Part shown: in pieces, positions 21,874-34,376 of the stretch | Position numbering within the stretch: the first letter of the stretch is position 1 | How the letters are laid out: every line of letters starts with the position of its first letter | NCBI RefSeq assembly: GCF_910596095.1 | Contig: NC_056550.1 | Span: forward strand, 29,175,699 to 29,239,698 | Reading direction: 5' to 3' | Source: Thunnus maccoyii | Taxonomy: Eukaryota; Chordata; Actinopteri; Scombriformes; Scombridae | Length of the DNA: 64,000 bases | Position numbers and translations under genes: made by a program | The notes under the pieces: generated by a model | Seen by the model: only the letters and a program-made list of their open reading frames with translations | What the model was told of the DNA's origin: nothing | Databases searched by the model: none

Positions 21874-22204
21874 AGTGGCATATCCCTGACAGAAACCAAA
21901 CCCTGAAGGGTTCATGTCAAGACATTACTTCACCTCCTCCCTCACAGAAGTTCCTGCAAAGGAGCAATGTCCTACTCAGAACAATTCCAAGTGGGGGACA
22001 AAGCCCCCCCCCCCCCCCCACACCAGGCATTCACCAACTGGGACATGACATCAGCAATCCAAGACTCCAAGGAGCCTACTCCAAAACACAAACCACAGAT
22101 ACCACACTGACTAAATCCACAAATTATAGTGTTTATTAAGCATTTACAAAGTGGGGGTGTATTAACTTTTATCAATTTTAATAACACAAAAATTTTAACT
22201 TCTT

Positions 22205-22250
22205 CTTTCAGGACTGCAATACCATAATATGCTCTTTTCAATTTTCAGAT
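22205..22250. other. Empty Tc1 insertion site, unit 2
   Basis: The left and right Tc1 flanks are joined here with a single TA (22229-22230), with no footprint. This is the expected pre-insertion state. Confidence 0.85.
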
Positions 22251-23719
22251 GACAACTACTGCAAAACCTTTGGGATCAAATTATGTAACACTGACAACTG
22301 GAGAGTTAATTGGAGAGTTAAAAGAACATAAGAACCGTAGGGTTGTTAGACAGATGAATCACAGTCTAACCAAAAATGTTTTAGAGCATAGAAATGCCAA
22401 AAGACACCAAGCTGTACTACTGGTCCTAATTGAGATAAAACCCCTGTCATGTTGCACAGTGCATCAAAATGGCATGACCTGGTGAAAATAATTAGCTCCA
22501 ATAGAAAAATATTAGGCCATGATATGTATGGTAGGCTAATAATGCATAATTTGGCCGATCTGACCAGAACAGATTTGTGTCAATAACAATAACTTTACTT
22601 CAACCACGAATGAAACAGGCCACTGTTTATTGTGTGAGAATAAGCTATCAATTACATTTCTAGTCTCCTATATGTTCATGTTTAGAAGATACTGTCTCTC
22701 TGTTTGCCATCGCTCTGCCCTCAGATACAATCCTAAAACTGTATTATAAATCATTTTATTATCAAATCAATTAAAAGAAACAAACAAACAAGACATATTA
22801 AAAACATATTGGGTCAATAAATAGTGCTGAAAAAACTGGCCCATTGTTCAACCTAATTACCACAATACCAGACCCCTGGTCTATGGTATTGTGGTGCTAG
22901 TGTGCTCTCACACATCTCACACATCTTTGTGCACATGGAAGATGCAACTAAAACAGGGACCCACTCATACAAACATTGCTTGATAGCCACTAATAGTGAT
23001 CAAAAACTCCACAGGATACCTTTAAATTTTTATTTCATTCTGAAAGTTGGAGCTAGCGAAGATTTTTAGATTTCTTAGATGGTAATGAGGCAACAAAAAG
23101 ATCTGCTGCTCCCTCATTTGTAAACCATTATTTATTTTGATCTGTACTGAATGTAAAACATATTTGAAAAGTCTTCCTGATATTGACTAAAGATATTGTA
23201 CCCACATCTCTGTTATCTCGAAAATCTTTGACCTCTATTATTCTGTATTTCTACATCTAAATGCAAACTGTAGACAAACACTTCTTAAGGATCTTTTACT
23301 GCACTTTTTGAAAGTATTGTGTGGACATAGCACATTGTGCTGTAAGCTGTTATCACATATCACACATGTAACTGTAGAGAAATTATTTCTTATATTTTCT
23401 TCAGATCATAGACTCATTTTTTTTTACTTTTTTAAAGAATTAGAAGCACACATATAATTAGTAAAAAGGTCTGTTGCTAAGTTAAATTTGCCACATCTAC
23501 AGCTGAGGTTGGTCTACCAGGTCTCTGTTGCAGGTTCATATACTGATCTTTGCAGCAAGTGTGAATTGATCCTGTCATAGTTCCCTTGGTTTGGCTGATC
23601 CAGTCAGATATTTTGCTCCCCACCATCCCAAACCACCCTGACCACCCAATTTTCCTCTAAAATTGTATCCCAACAACAAAACAAGAAAAGCAAAACAATG
23701 TGAATAACAAAAAGGCTTG

Positions 23720-23725
23720 TTTATT
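23720..23725 (-). promoter_or_regulatory. Poly(A) signal of collectin copy B
   Basis: AATAAA on the minus strand at the position equivalent to the copy A signal, about 240 bp after the stop. Confidence 0.6.
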
Positions 23726-23966
23726 TTAAAAAGAAGCGTTTATACTGAACACAACTTTGCAGTAACACTGGTTACAGATGTGTCATGTTCAAATTCTGCT
23801 GGACACTTTATCTGTGGTAAATATGCGAAGCGTGGACACTTTGCATCTGCATCTTCCCCTACACAGCGTCAACACAGTGAAGCAATACTTTATCATACGC
23901 CAGATAAGATCGAGCACATGAAAAACTTTCCATTAAAGCAAGAATTGCAAGGGATACGATATATGG

Positions 23967-26950
23967 TTATATCTGACAAATGATGTAAGCATTCAGAGAG
24001 CAATCTTGTGACACTCGCCAGACGCCGTTTTCTGACAGCATGGTGCAGCCCGTATCCCCGACAGATCCGTTTGGCTGCCCTTCACCCCATTTGGTGAAGG
24101 TCAGACGACGGTTTTTCATATCTGTCTCAAAATGACCCTCTGCTTTTTTATTGTTGACATAGATCCAGACCATTTTGTCCTCTTCACCAAACAGCTGAGT
24201 CAGTGCGCTGTTCTCCTCCTCGTTCCTGGGCAAAGCCAGCTCTAAGTCTTGTTGGGAGCAGAACTCGATGGCCTGGGAGAAAGAGCCTCTCTCCTTGTTT
24301 GACACAAAGTATTTCTGACCAACTCTCCGGACAAAGTCGTGCTTTACAGCTGAAAAAAAGAAAACAACATGCCTGATATCAGAAATATATGGAACCCCCC
24401 AAAACATAATATTTTTTTTATCTTGTGCACATAACATATGGATATTGCTGGCACAAGTGATCCATTTTGTTTGCTCCAGTAATTATCTTGTGGACACGAC
24501 ATGCAATCTTGTGAGCACAAGATAATAACTTAGCAACCAATACTCTGAAGTTGTGATGAACAAGATAAAACATATCATCTCTCAGGACTTTGGTGGCTCC
24601 ATAGAAATAAATGAGAGAAGAAATATTGTGTTTTCAATAATCCTAAACTGAATTGTCATTTTGGCACTCTGGCTCATGAACTCTATTCAGAAAGTCTTTG
24701 TTAAAATACACTTAGTTTGACATGTTTGTTCTTCCTCTGACTGAAGATCAATATCATTTCTTTAGCTTCTCAACCAGTTGAAAGAAGGTCATTTGTCCAC
24801 TTAACCACAAGTTTTTGTTGCTCAAGATAAAAAATGTTTTTTAATATTTGCAATTATTTACATGTTTCTGAATTGCCCCATTGAAAAATAATGCAGTATA
24901 TACAAACACAGATACATTAATATTAGTGAAGCCACCTATTGCAACATTTCACTTTCTCAGACAACAAGACGGGATAATCATACATCAGAAATACTTCACT
25001 TCCTGTAACACTCACTTGTAGTTCTTGAATATGATACTTACCCGGCTCCAACTTAGAAAAGCTTTTCTTTAAGGCTTCAAGGTCCTGGTCAACAAAGTCA
25101 AGTAGATCTGGATCAAACAAATTAAATACAGTTACTGCCAATAAGTTGGACCTCACATCTGTCACCAGATTGTTACAGATGACAATGACAGACAGTCATT
25201 CATTTTTACTGACCATGACAGCAGACCAAAGCTAGTAAACCAATCATACATGGACACAATAGCAGGTACACCTTACAATATAATACAATCCAATACAAAG
25301 GCCTTCAATATCTTCTGCCTGTATTAAGTGTACACACTTTTTGTGCAAGATTTGTGTTGAAATTTGAGGTCTGAAATGACTCAACGATCAACAGAAAATT
25401 CATTAAAACCCATTTTACATTGATGAATCGTTTTGTCATTTATCAAACAAAATCATAACTGGTTAATTCCTTGACGCCAGTGTCTCTGACTGAATAAAGA
25501 CAATTGAATATTACATTAAGCTGCATTAAGCTGGGGGACTTGCAAGAGACAATCATTAAAAAGAAGAAGATATCCTGACTTTTAGTGCCAATATAGGTCA
25601 ACCTCCAAAAATACTGAAACTCTCACTTCTCACAGTACAACTCAGTGTGTCTTTAATTAGACCCTCTGTGCCTGATCAATGCCCACATCTTTCAAATTCC
25701 AAGTCCTCAGTTTGTAACAGGCTCTCTGATAAACATCTGAAATTAGAAACCAAGATAACCCTGATGACATTCCCTGTTATTTTCTCAGACTTTTCAATGC
25801 CCCTTTTAAACACATGTAACTGTTTTCACAGACTGTGTAGTACTTATCGTGATGAGGACACTGATCTCCATGTGTAAAATTGGGGGTGTATCTCTATAAA
25901 TGCATTGTATTTTAATATTTACATACTATGGCCTCAAAATATAACCAAGTTGAAGTAATATCACACAGAATCAACCTAAACAAAAATCAAACAGTCAAGC
26001 TTCAGGAAGGTATTGTTGCTGAACTGAATTCGTACATGTGTTTACCTTTCTGTGTGTGTTTGTGTGTTTACACATTATCTGACTAGACTCGTGTGTTCAT
26101 GCGTTCTGAAATTTGCTTTAGATGTACTATTACTGCATCCTGCATTTTAGGGAAAAGACAAACTGTAATTGTTCAGCTGATGAAAATAATTCAGTACAAT
26201 TTATATATATATTGTTTAAAGTTTAAAAAGTTATATAACCTCGTCCACACGTTACAGCAGGTCCAGCAGGTCCAGGGGCTCCATCGGCTCCAAGGGCTCC
26301 AGTGAATCCACGGGCTCCAGGAGGTCCAGCAGGTCCCACCTCTCCTTGTTCCACAAAAGAGCAGGGAAAGAGACATAAAACAAGACTCATAATACATAGC
26401 AAAGATTATGCTTGTTGTTTATTTGAAAAAAAATCTATGGATGAAAAATTGACGTAATTGCAATGCTCAGATGATTAGAGGGGGAAATGACAGTATTTAG
26501 CCTGAGCACAGTGCCAGAGGAAAAGCCATGCTGTAACCTGAAGTCATAAGGGTTTATCCTCTGATTAGCATGAATGTATTCAGAGATTTGAATATCAGTC
26601 TTCTGTGACAGCTGACACACACACAGAGTGAAGAATAAGGAAGGTGACATGAAAGGATCTGGGGAGGTTTGAGAGAGGTTTCAGGATTGTAGCTAAAAGC
26701 AAACTCATCTGTCTGTCCAACTGGTAGGGTTGCCAGATTGTAGAAAACAAATCATTGAAGTGTAGACCTAATGTTGTAAGGAGCATGATAGCAGTGAAGT
26801 TGCACCCACACCAGGTTTCCCAGGAGATTTTGTCTCACCTGGGGGACCAGAGGGACCAGAGGGACCAGGAGGACCAGGAGGACCTGGAAGCTGACTGTAG
26901 CCAACAGGAGCCATCAGGCAGAAGATGCAGAGCAGGAGACACAGCCTCAT
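23967..26950 (-). CDS. mbl2-like: MBL-like collectin, copy B (4 coding exons)
   Basis: Exons 26839-26950, 26240-26344, 25042-25107 and 23967-24349 join to 221 aa. The signal peptide differs slightly from copy A (CIFCL in place of CVLCL). The stalk has 15 triplets: 5 in exon 1 and 10 in exon 2. The exon 2 triplets are mostly different from copy A (start GEV; include GFT, GAL, GAD), and the post-stalk sequence is VTCGR in place of VMCGR. The neck has one codon more than copy A (FVDQD in place of FDQE) and ends LEP rather than LEL. The lectin domain is near-identical to A with the same QPN and WRV, differing at FGEEDKM and NGVW. The non-coding 5' exon probably ends at 27408. All borders are intact, so this copy looks functional. 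Confidence 0.85.
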
Positions 26951-26980
26951 CTTGTGAATGCAAAACTTCCACGACTTATT

Positions 26981-28654
26981 CTGGTTGCAGAAAGCGAGCA
27001 AGATTTTCTGATGCAGTGATTAGAAAAACATTACTTAAACATTACTGGTAACCTGTTTGTCTTTGTAATCAGTAATACATCCCACTGGAATCAAAATGTT
27101 CTTAAACATATTCTCTGAATACATATTTGAAATATAGTTAAGGATTTTCCTATTTTCAGGCCCCACAAGGAATAGTATTTCATCATAATTTACATCCATT
27201 AATTTAAAGTCTATAAAATTAAATCAAAGGTGTTCTGCTCAGTCTGTAGCAAAGTAAGAATTACCACTTCATTACAAATGATATGACTCTAATAGTTCCA
27301 GCTGGTTGTGATACTTCAGGAAAAACTGATGAAATTTTCAGGGCAATTAAAGCATCTCAATAACACTAAATCTAGTACCAAAACGTAATAAACAGAAAGG
27401 AACTCACCGTATAAACCAGGAGTGATCTGCAGGATATTCCACTTTTTTACTGCCTCCAAAGAAAAATGACCAAGAATGTGTTTCGAGCTTATGTGTGAGA
27501 AACTTAGTCCAGAGTGAACAACGGATGTCGTGGTTTATGTTGATGATATCATGTGGTATATGATACAGAAGATAGAAGAGAAGCTGAGTCTTAGAGCCTC
27601 CTTCAAGTTTAACCAGCAGTTCTGTGAGACTGCAGAGCTTATTGTGGAAGGATTTCCTTTCAAATGAACTCACAAACAATATTTCTCTATAATTAAATAA
27701 ATAATAAATTACAAGTACGTTAACACACTGTACAGTACATCAGGGGCGCCGGATTCATTACAGAAGTGCGGGGGCCAAAAAGTTTCTGTGTGTGTGTTTC
27801 GCGGACACAGACGCACTCCACATGTGCGCACTAATAAACATGGTTGCAACTTGATAACTTTCCAGAGTTGTGAATATTACTGCTGTGCAGTGTTTTTCTG
27901 ATCAGTCTTTAAACCCAATAATCTGTTACTCCAACCTGCTGCTGGATCATATTTCATCGTCTCACCGACACTTTAAACAACACGCCTGCACCAATGCAGC
28001 CCCTTATTGTTTTACACAGGACTGCTTTTTCACCATAAGGGCTTCTTTATTACAAACAATTCCGCCATACAAACCTGGAATCTGTGTAACAGCTGATCTC
28101 TTTATATAAAGTCAATGGTGTGGATTAGTAGCAGAACACTGAACATTAATTACCGTCAGATCCTGACTGATCCTTTTAATGAAGTTACCGTTGTTGTGCC
28201 ACGTGCGTAAATGCGCACATCACTCTGTCAATTTAAAGATGCACTTATCGTTTCTGCTGCTATGGGATGCTGCAGGTGTTTAATAAAGTCAAAGGAAAGA
28301 ATCTGATTCACAGCAGCTGTGAGCAACAAACAGAACATCAGTACTGATGTTTCTGCGAAATCCCGGATACAATCAGTGACACCTGAACAACATTCATGTT
28401 AAATCCAGACATTAATCTGACACGTCTCAGACCTGCCTGAGTCATATCAATAACTGTATTTTGACATTTGGCATTTCAGTAGATTATGTTATAGATGCGA
28501 AATACTAGAGAAGTAAAAGAAGCAAAAGGAAGTTGGTTTGTGATTGTGGAGAGCTCTGTGTGCGTGCATCTCTGCTAATTGAAGCCGCGCAATTTGAGGC
28601 TTTTGTGCTCTCTGCAGTTTTCATTATGGACCGATCTGTGTGCTGAAATGTGAC
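26981..28654. other. Upstream flank of collectin copy B
   Basis: Near-identical to the flank of copy A. Probable non-coding first exon ending at 27408. No other gene is seen. Confidence 0.5.
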
Positions 28655-29347
28655 TAAAGCCTGAAACACTAGAAACAGCAACTTCACTGCCTGTAATACA
28701 TCAATGGCCTATATGCATCTTCTTATGTGCACCGCCATATTTCTCCCTCTCCTCCTGTCGCTCCACATTAAGTTCCACTCTGTTACATTAAAATACCGGT
28801 TTTGAGGAGCACAAATATACGGGGCTCACACCATCCGGGGCTGAAGCAGTGGCAGCCCCGGACCCAAAGCTTTGGCACCGCGCTCACAGCTGTTGTGTTC
28901 ACAAATGAAATGCGCACTTTCTACCGTAAGTGATGCAATATAGGGGCATTTGAGGGGACACAGTGGGGAGCCAATGGCCCCCTACTTCCGGCGCCAGTGC
29001 AGTACATACATGCAGTCACTTTAACATCAAACTGAGATATGAATTCTCTCCTTATGTAAAGATATATAATCAATGAAGATACTGCAGCTATTTTGTATAT
29101 TTTTCAAAACATCCGATGTTACTGTAGGAGACATGCTGTCACATTCTGTGATGCGCTATTGATTTAATATTGAACATATTTGTGGTGACTTCACGTAAGA
29201 TTGAAGGTGCTTCACATGACAGTAGCTGAAATACATAAATGTAAGACTTTTCTCTTGGGTTTTTATTTTCCATTTTTCAACAAGCACACTTATCGTTGTA
29301 TGTAGCCTATCATTAGCAATTCAAACCACACTGTCGCCACATTTAAC

Positions 29348-29872
29348 ATGAGGGAGGACTGTACAATTGTTATGGAATTCTCCATCATTAGGGGTTACAA
29401 GTTGGGTTACATTGGGTCAAGCTTGGCCTTGAGGTCACAATGTAATTCTTAAACAGTCTCCTTGAGACTCCAGCTGTCTGTGATGTTTTGGGGAGGGCAG
29501 AAACCTCTCTGATAGAGGGTATATCAGCATTGCCATGGTTACCAAGGTCAGAGGAGGCTTTCCTTGACAACACAGATAAGTGGATGACACAGTCAGATAT
29601 TAACACCAAAACTGCTGACATTCCATGCAACGTGACAAACCAATGAGACTAATTTTTCATATTGTAGGCTGATAAAGACTAGGACTCGGACCATCAGAGG
29701 ACAGAACGGAAAGAGACAGCACTGGAGTAGAACACTCTGGTGTTTTCTGTTTTCGGTTCTCCGTTTGGCCAAGTGCTTCGATAAACATTCTCAGCTTTAA
29801 GACATCAAAGGCTCGTGTGCGCTTTTCTCCACTGAGGTGCTGACCATCGCTCAAAAATATCCACAACAACAG
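29348..29872 (+). repeat. Solo-LTR-like block, unit 3
   Basis: Unit 3 copy. It is followed directly by a ~55-bp deletion (junction taaagagtttg at 29874) that is also found in unit 5 but not in units 1, 2 and 4. Confidence 0.3.
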
Positions 29873-30251
29873 TTAAAGAGTTTGTGCATTACTGCTGCCA
29901 CCAACTGTCACCAAGTCAGTAGAATAACGTGAAACCAGTGGAAGGACTGTGTTGTGTAAGTGGCAACTACCGCAGCTTGAGGCTGAAGTCAATGCGGAAG
30001 CACCTTACAGGTTTGGAGACTCATAGCAGATTTGATGTCTGCTGTGTGGGCGTTGATTAACAGCTGTGATTGACAGTTGGCTCACCTGCTGCTCTCCCCA
30101 GCTCTGGGACTCACACTGAGTCGGACTATTGTGGCGATATTTCACTAAGTTTAATGTTACTTAATAATGATACCTGCTCTGTTAGCATAATTTAGCTAAA
30201 GAAGCTAACTTAAGCGTGTGCACCACACTGTATTTCTCAGGGGGTGGGGGG

Positions 30252-30981
30252 TAGGGCTGTAGTCTCCTGGTCGGCTGGTCGATTAGTTGGTCGATATGCT
30301 CTCGTCACACTAAATATTTATTGGTCGAATAATCTCTGTGTTACTGTAATAAGGAGAGAAGTGCTACATCAGTAGCCTTCCAGGATTAATCCATTATTTC
30401 CTGTGGCGGGAGGGACAGACTAACAAATTACCTGTGAAAACAACGGGGGTGTATTCAAAACACCCCTGTTGTTTTCACAACTTTTAACTCTTCCAACTTA
30501 ACGGAGACTGCTGGGTCTAACTGTACTCAACATTTACTGAACGTTTACTGAACATTTACTGAATCAGCGTTTCTCCTGTAATAATATCGACGAACCCCCG
30601 CCAGGCCAAAAGATATTTTCTAATGCCAAAAATAACGCTAAATATCGGTAGCATATCTCCGTTTAGGAATAGGGCAATGCTTAGAATGTTTGTGTAGCGA
30701 GCAGGAAAGAGCGGCAGGAAACTGGCGGTGGATGTGAGCGGAGCAGAGGAAAAGGTTAGCAGTAAGTTGTCGGTCTGGTAGTAAATGCACAGAACAGACT
30801 ACAGTCTAACAGTTAATACATGCTAAAAAGTCACGTCTGTTGTTTTCCAAGTGCTGGAAAAGTGAAGGGAGTTAGCTCCAAAGTTAGCAACAATAGGTAA
30901 GCCTAACCTGAAGAGGCAAAACGGAGAAATGTGAGTTCACTGTGCACTCTGCCCCATTACTTCACCCCCCCAACCCACCCA
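30252..30981. mobile_element. hAT-like MITE, right end lost (unit 3)
   Basis: Truncated at the same point as in unit 1 and joined through the same inverted repeat to the P2X7-domain exon. Confidence 0.7.
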
Positions 30982-31010
30982 CGAATAATCATGGGTGGGT
31001 TGGGGGGGTG
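30963..31010. repeat. Inverted repeat at the MITE/exon junction, unit 3
   Basis: Same structure as in unit 1, with perfect 19-nt arms (30963-30981, 30992-31010). Confidence 0.85.
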
Positions 31011-31023
31011 ATTATTTTTTCAG

Positions 31024-31690
31024 AAACTTCTTGAAGAGATGACCTTGGAGGAGCACAGGCAGCTCACCAGTGAACTGCTTCAGAGGCAGCCAGGGCTCAT
31101 TTTTGATGCCTTGATGATGCATCAGCGCAGGCATGGTGTCCCACCGTTTGCTGGAGTGCCAGGGGTACCATGGTGCACTTGTAGTAACTGTACAGACATG
31201 CCTACGGACCGGGAGAGGAAATGCTGTGGCCAGTACCCTGCAGATTGTGTAATAATAATACCTCACTTATCCCAGTACTGTCTTGAAAATGCTTTTTATG
31301 CATTCACAGGCGGTACTGGGAGGACATTATTGTATTTGGCCAAACCAGGAAGCCTGGGGATGACAACCGGGAGTATCGTAATGCTGCCTATAGACATTTC
31401 ATCTATTGACAGCATGGCTCTTTAGGCCAGGAAAACCGACTTGTCATCCCCACTTGCTGTGTTTGGAGGATCAGGGACAAGTTCCCTGATCCTCCAAAGA
31501 CATTACACTGGTTTCACACCTGGCCTCTGCGTTTCCCTCCAGGTCCTCTGGAACGTCCACACAGTATCTCAGGTACTCACACACCTGCCTGTTCATCATC
31601 AAGGCATCAAATCATCTCATATTTATTTGTTACATTTCTGATATTTTATTTATTTTATACTTGTTCTATATATTTTCTATATTTATATAT
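31024..31690 (+). pseudogene. P2X7 C-terminal-domain-like exon, pseudogene (unit 3)
   Basis: Same exon as in unit 1, with the cysteine pattern better kept (WCTCSNC, ERKCC). It shares the frameshift before YWEDIIVFGQ and the TGA at 31407-31409. After that stop the shifted frame still reads like the family C-terminus ([13 protein letters not shown]). Upstream exons are replaced by the MITE inverted-repeat junction. Confidence 0.7.
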
Positions 31691-32346
31691 TTTCTGGATA
31701 ATTATTAAACTTTTTGTTTATATATTCACATTTGTTCAACTTAACTGTGCAAGTTTACCAAATAAAAGATATTCATCAGATGTGCTGTGGTAACTGCAAT
31801 GACAAACATTAATATATACTTATACAATGACAGTATTTCCCTGCAGTCAGTATATTCTCATTACCACTTCCACCATTAATTTATATTGTCATTATTTATA
31901 TTTATAAAGCAACATAAAACAGTAGTGAAGTTGGAATACCACTGATCCTCAGAACAGGGCACTGTAGTACATGTTATGGATTAATTTTCATTGCCACTTC
32001 AGGTTATGTTAACTGTAATTCACTAGTTTGAACCACAAAATAAAAATATAAAATACAACACTAAGAATAACGACATTTGTAATAAAAATATATCTTATTT
32101 AACAGAAACATTTTTGGACATCCTTTTCAATCTGGACAATGAAAGGATAACATAAACATGCAGCTTTTACTGTTCAAACAAACATTTTGACAGCTTATTC
32201 TGTGTTCTTCATAGTTGACTGATAAAGACAGAACAATCTATCAAATCATTAGTGTATTTGAACACTAAAAGCAGTGTGATTAAACTTATCTGATCCCCTT
32301 CCAGCACTCAAATTGCTGCACATATAATAGCTGACATGGGTCAGAC

Positions 32347-32814
32347 CAAAACCACACCAAAGGTATTCAATTTACTGCTCTGGATGAAGATGCGCTCATG
32401 GCAGGAACAACACCCATGATTCACTGGCACTGCTGTTCCTCATCTGCTCCAGGAGCTGTGTGTAGAGCAGCAGCTGCAGGGAAAACTGCTTCTGTGGAAG
32501 ACAGTACCATTACACATAGAGATAATTTACTATTTCATACATTTTATACAGTTGTACATGTGAAAATAGTGCTATTTAACCAAAACCACACCAAAGGTAT
32601 TCAATTTACTGCTCTGGATGAAGATGCGCTCATCGCAGGAACAACACCCATGATTCACTGGCACTGCTGTTCCTCATCTGCTCCAGGAGCTGTGTGTAGA
32701 GCAGCAGCCGCAGGGAAAACTGCTTCTGTGGAAGACAGTACCATTACACATAGAGATAATTTACTATTTCATACATTTTATACAGTTGTACATGTGAAAA
32801 TAGTGCTATTTAAC
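32347..32814. repeat. 234-bp direct tandem duplication
   Basis: Two near-identical 234-bp copies back to back (32347-32580, 32581-32814), found only in unit 3. Confidence 0.9.
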
Positions 32815-33010
32815 CAAGAGTAGGACTTACAGGGTAAGTTAATACGCTACATAGGCAAACAAATGTGTATCACTTACCTAGACCTCTCCTGACTTGGTCT
32901 GCAATACTTCTGATATGGCGGGTGTGAATGTCACAGACATGGTGAATAATGCCAACCCATAGTGCCTGAGTAAAATAAAACAGCACAAATGAATGAACCT
33001 ATTATAAATC

Positions 33011-33044
<34 letters not shown>
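33011..33044. repeat. TATC microsatellite, unit 3
   Basis: Same locus, shorter. Confidence 0.95.
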
Positions 33045-33651
33045 TTATCTAATGTGCTCACCAGAAACTGTTCAATCTTATTCCATGCAGATTTTCATAC
33101 CAACAACAGACTAGATCAGATTATTTAATTGATTAACACACTTTCAGTCAGAGACGAGTAGCTATTCAGTGAAATCAACTTTTGTTGTCTTTGGTTGTAA
33201 TAAAAACCAACGTACTCCCAGCCATCAATGGCACATGGTGAAATACCCCTGACCTATTACACAGTCACTTTAAGATGAAGATCAAGGCAATACCATGCAT
33301 CGATGCTACAGGACCTCTCTCATAGCTGGAGAAACAACAGCAACATCAAGAAAATAAGTTCTTTATGACAGAGTCACAAACCCTTGTAATACATTATGTT
33401 ATGTCCTAAGATGCTGGGAGCCTTGGCTGGCCTGGATAAACACACCAAAATAAATAACAGAAAAATTCTACTTCTGACTGATGAATGTAAAATTAAAACT
33501 CTGGTAGCAATTACATGTTTTTCAACATTGAAACGGGGAAAACGTTACTTGTGTTGGACTATAAGCTAACTTTGCCCCCCAATGTGTACATATACTCCTA
33601 AATTACAAATTAGGAGCAAACAATGAAATCATGGAGCACTGTGAAAAAAAA

Positions 33652-33656
<5 letters not shown>

Positions 33657-33705
<49 letters not shown>
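33657..33705. repeat. TA microsatellite, unit 3
   Basis: Same locus, uninterrupted TA run. Confidence 0.95.
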
Positions 33706-33707
<2 letters not shown>

Positions 33708-34376
33708 TCACAGAATGTATTAATTCGTTGATGAGCAGACTTCTCCTCAGTTTATCTTTCACACTAATTCATTACTCTGACTACCGTGTTTACCACATTA
33801 CCAGCGCTAAATATCTTAGTTATCAGTCAATGTGTTGTCTAACTGTCACAGAAAATTAATCAGTCGTTGGGTTATTAGCACAACGTTGCTTCCCTGTTGT
33901 CTCTTGTCAGACCACCAGCTCCATGAGAGGCACAAACCGAAGCTAAAGTGTGCTAATATTTAACGTTATGTGGCGGCGTTTCTTTTCAGGGAAATTAATG
34001 TACTGCTAATAAACATTGTACATCATCTAGGTTTTGAACCATAACCAGCGGGGCAAAATAAATATACATTACACTCTTACCTGTCCAGCAGTAAACAGGA
34101 AGCTTCGGCGTCAGTCTGCAAACATTTCTTTCATCAGGGATTTCCATCTGGGTTTATTCTCATTTTATGCCGTTGCTTGTCCCGATTTTGTTTAGCTTCT
34201 TGGTGTTTTTTTTTCAAGGAGCCTACTCCAAAACACAAACCACAGATAGCACACTGACTAAATCCACAAATTATAGTGTTTATTAAGCATTTACAAAGTG
34301 GGGGTGTATTAACTTTTATCAATTTTAATAACACAAAAATCTTAACTTCTTCTTTCAGGACTGCAATACCATAATA

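Larger units (their letters stand above)
18897..22067 (+). mobile_element. 3.2-kb insert with retroelement remnant, unit 2
   Basis: The insert interrupts sequence that is continuous in units 1, 3 and 4 (compare 5371-5380). The left part is a dispersed repeat fragment ending CACTAGACCTTTAA (19324). Then comes a T-rich tract (19383-19400), a leader-like stretch, decayed gag-like coding sequence, and a poly-C run near 22005-22020. No flanking LTR pair and no pol genes are seen, so the element is incomplete. Confidence 0.6.
14173..28654. repeat. Tandem segmental duplication, unit 2
   Basis: Unit with the complete MITE, no P2X7-domain exon (deleted near 17060), an empty Tc1 site at 22229-22230, a 3.2-kb retroelement-bearing insert at about 18897-22067, and collectin copy B. 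Confidence 0.9.
32421..34147 (-). pseudogene. Unrecognised minus-strand relict gene, unit 3
   Basis: Pieces at 34081-34147, 32878-32965 and two copies of the terminal piece (32655-32725 and 32421-32491), the latter from a 234-bp tandem duplication. Confidence 0.3.
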
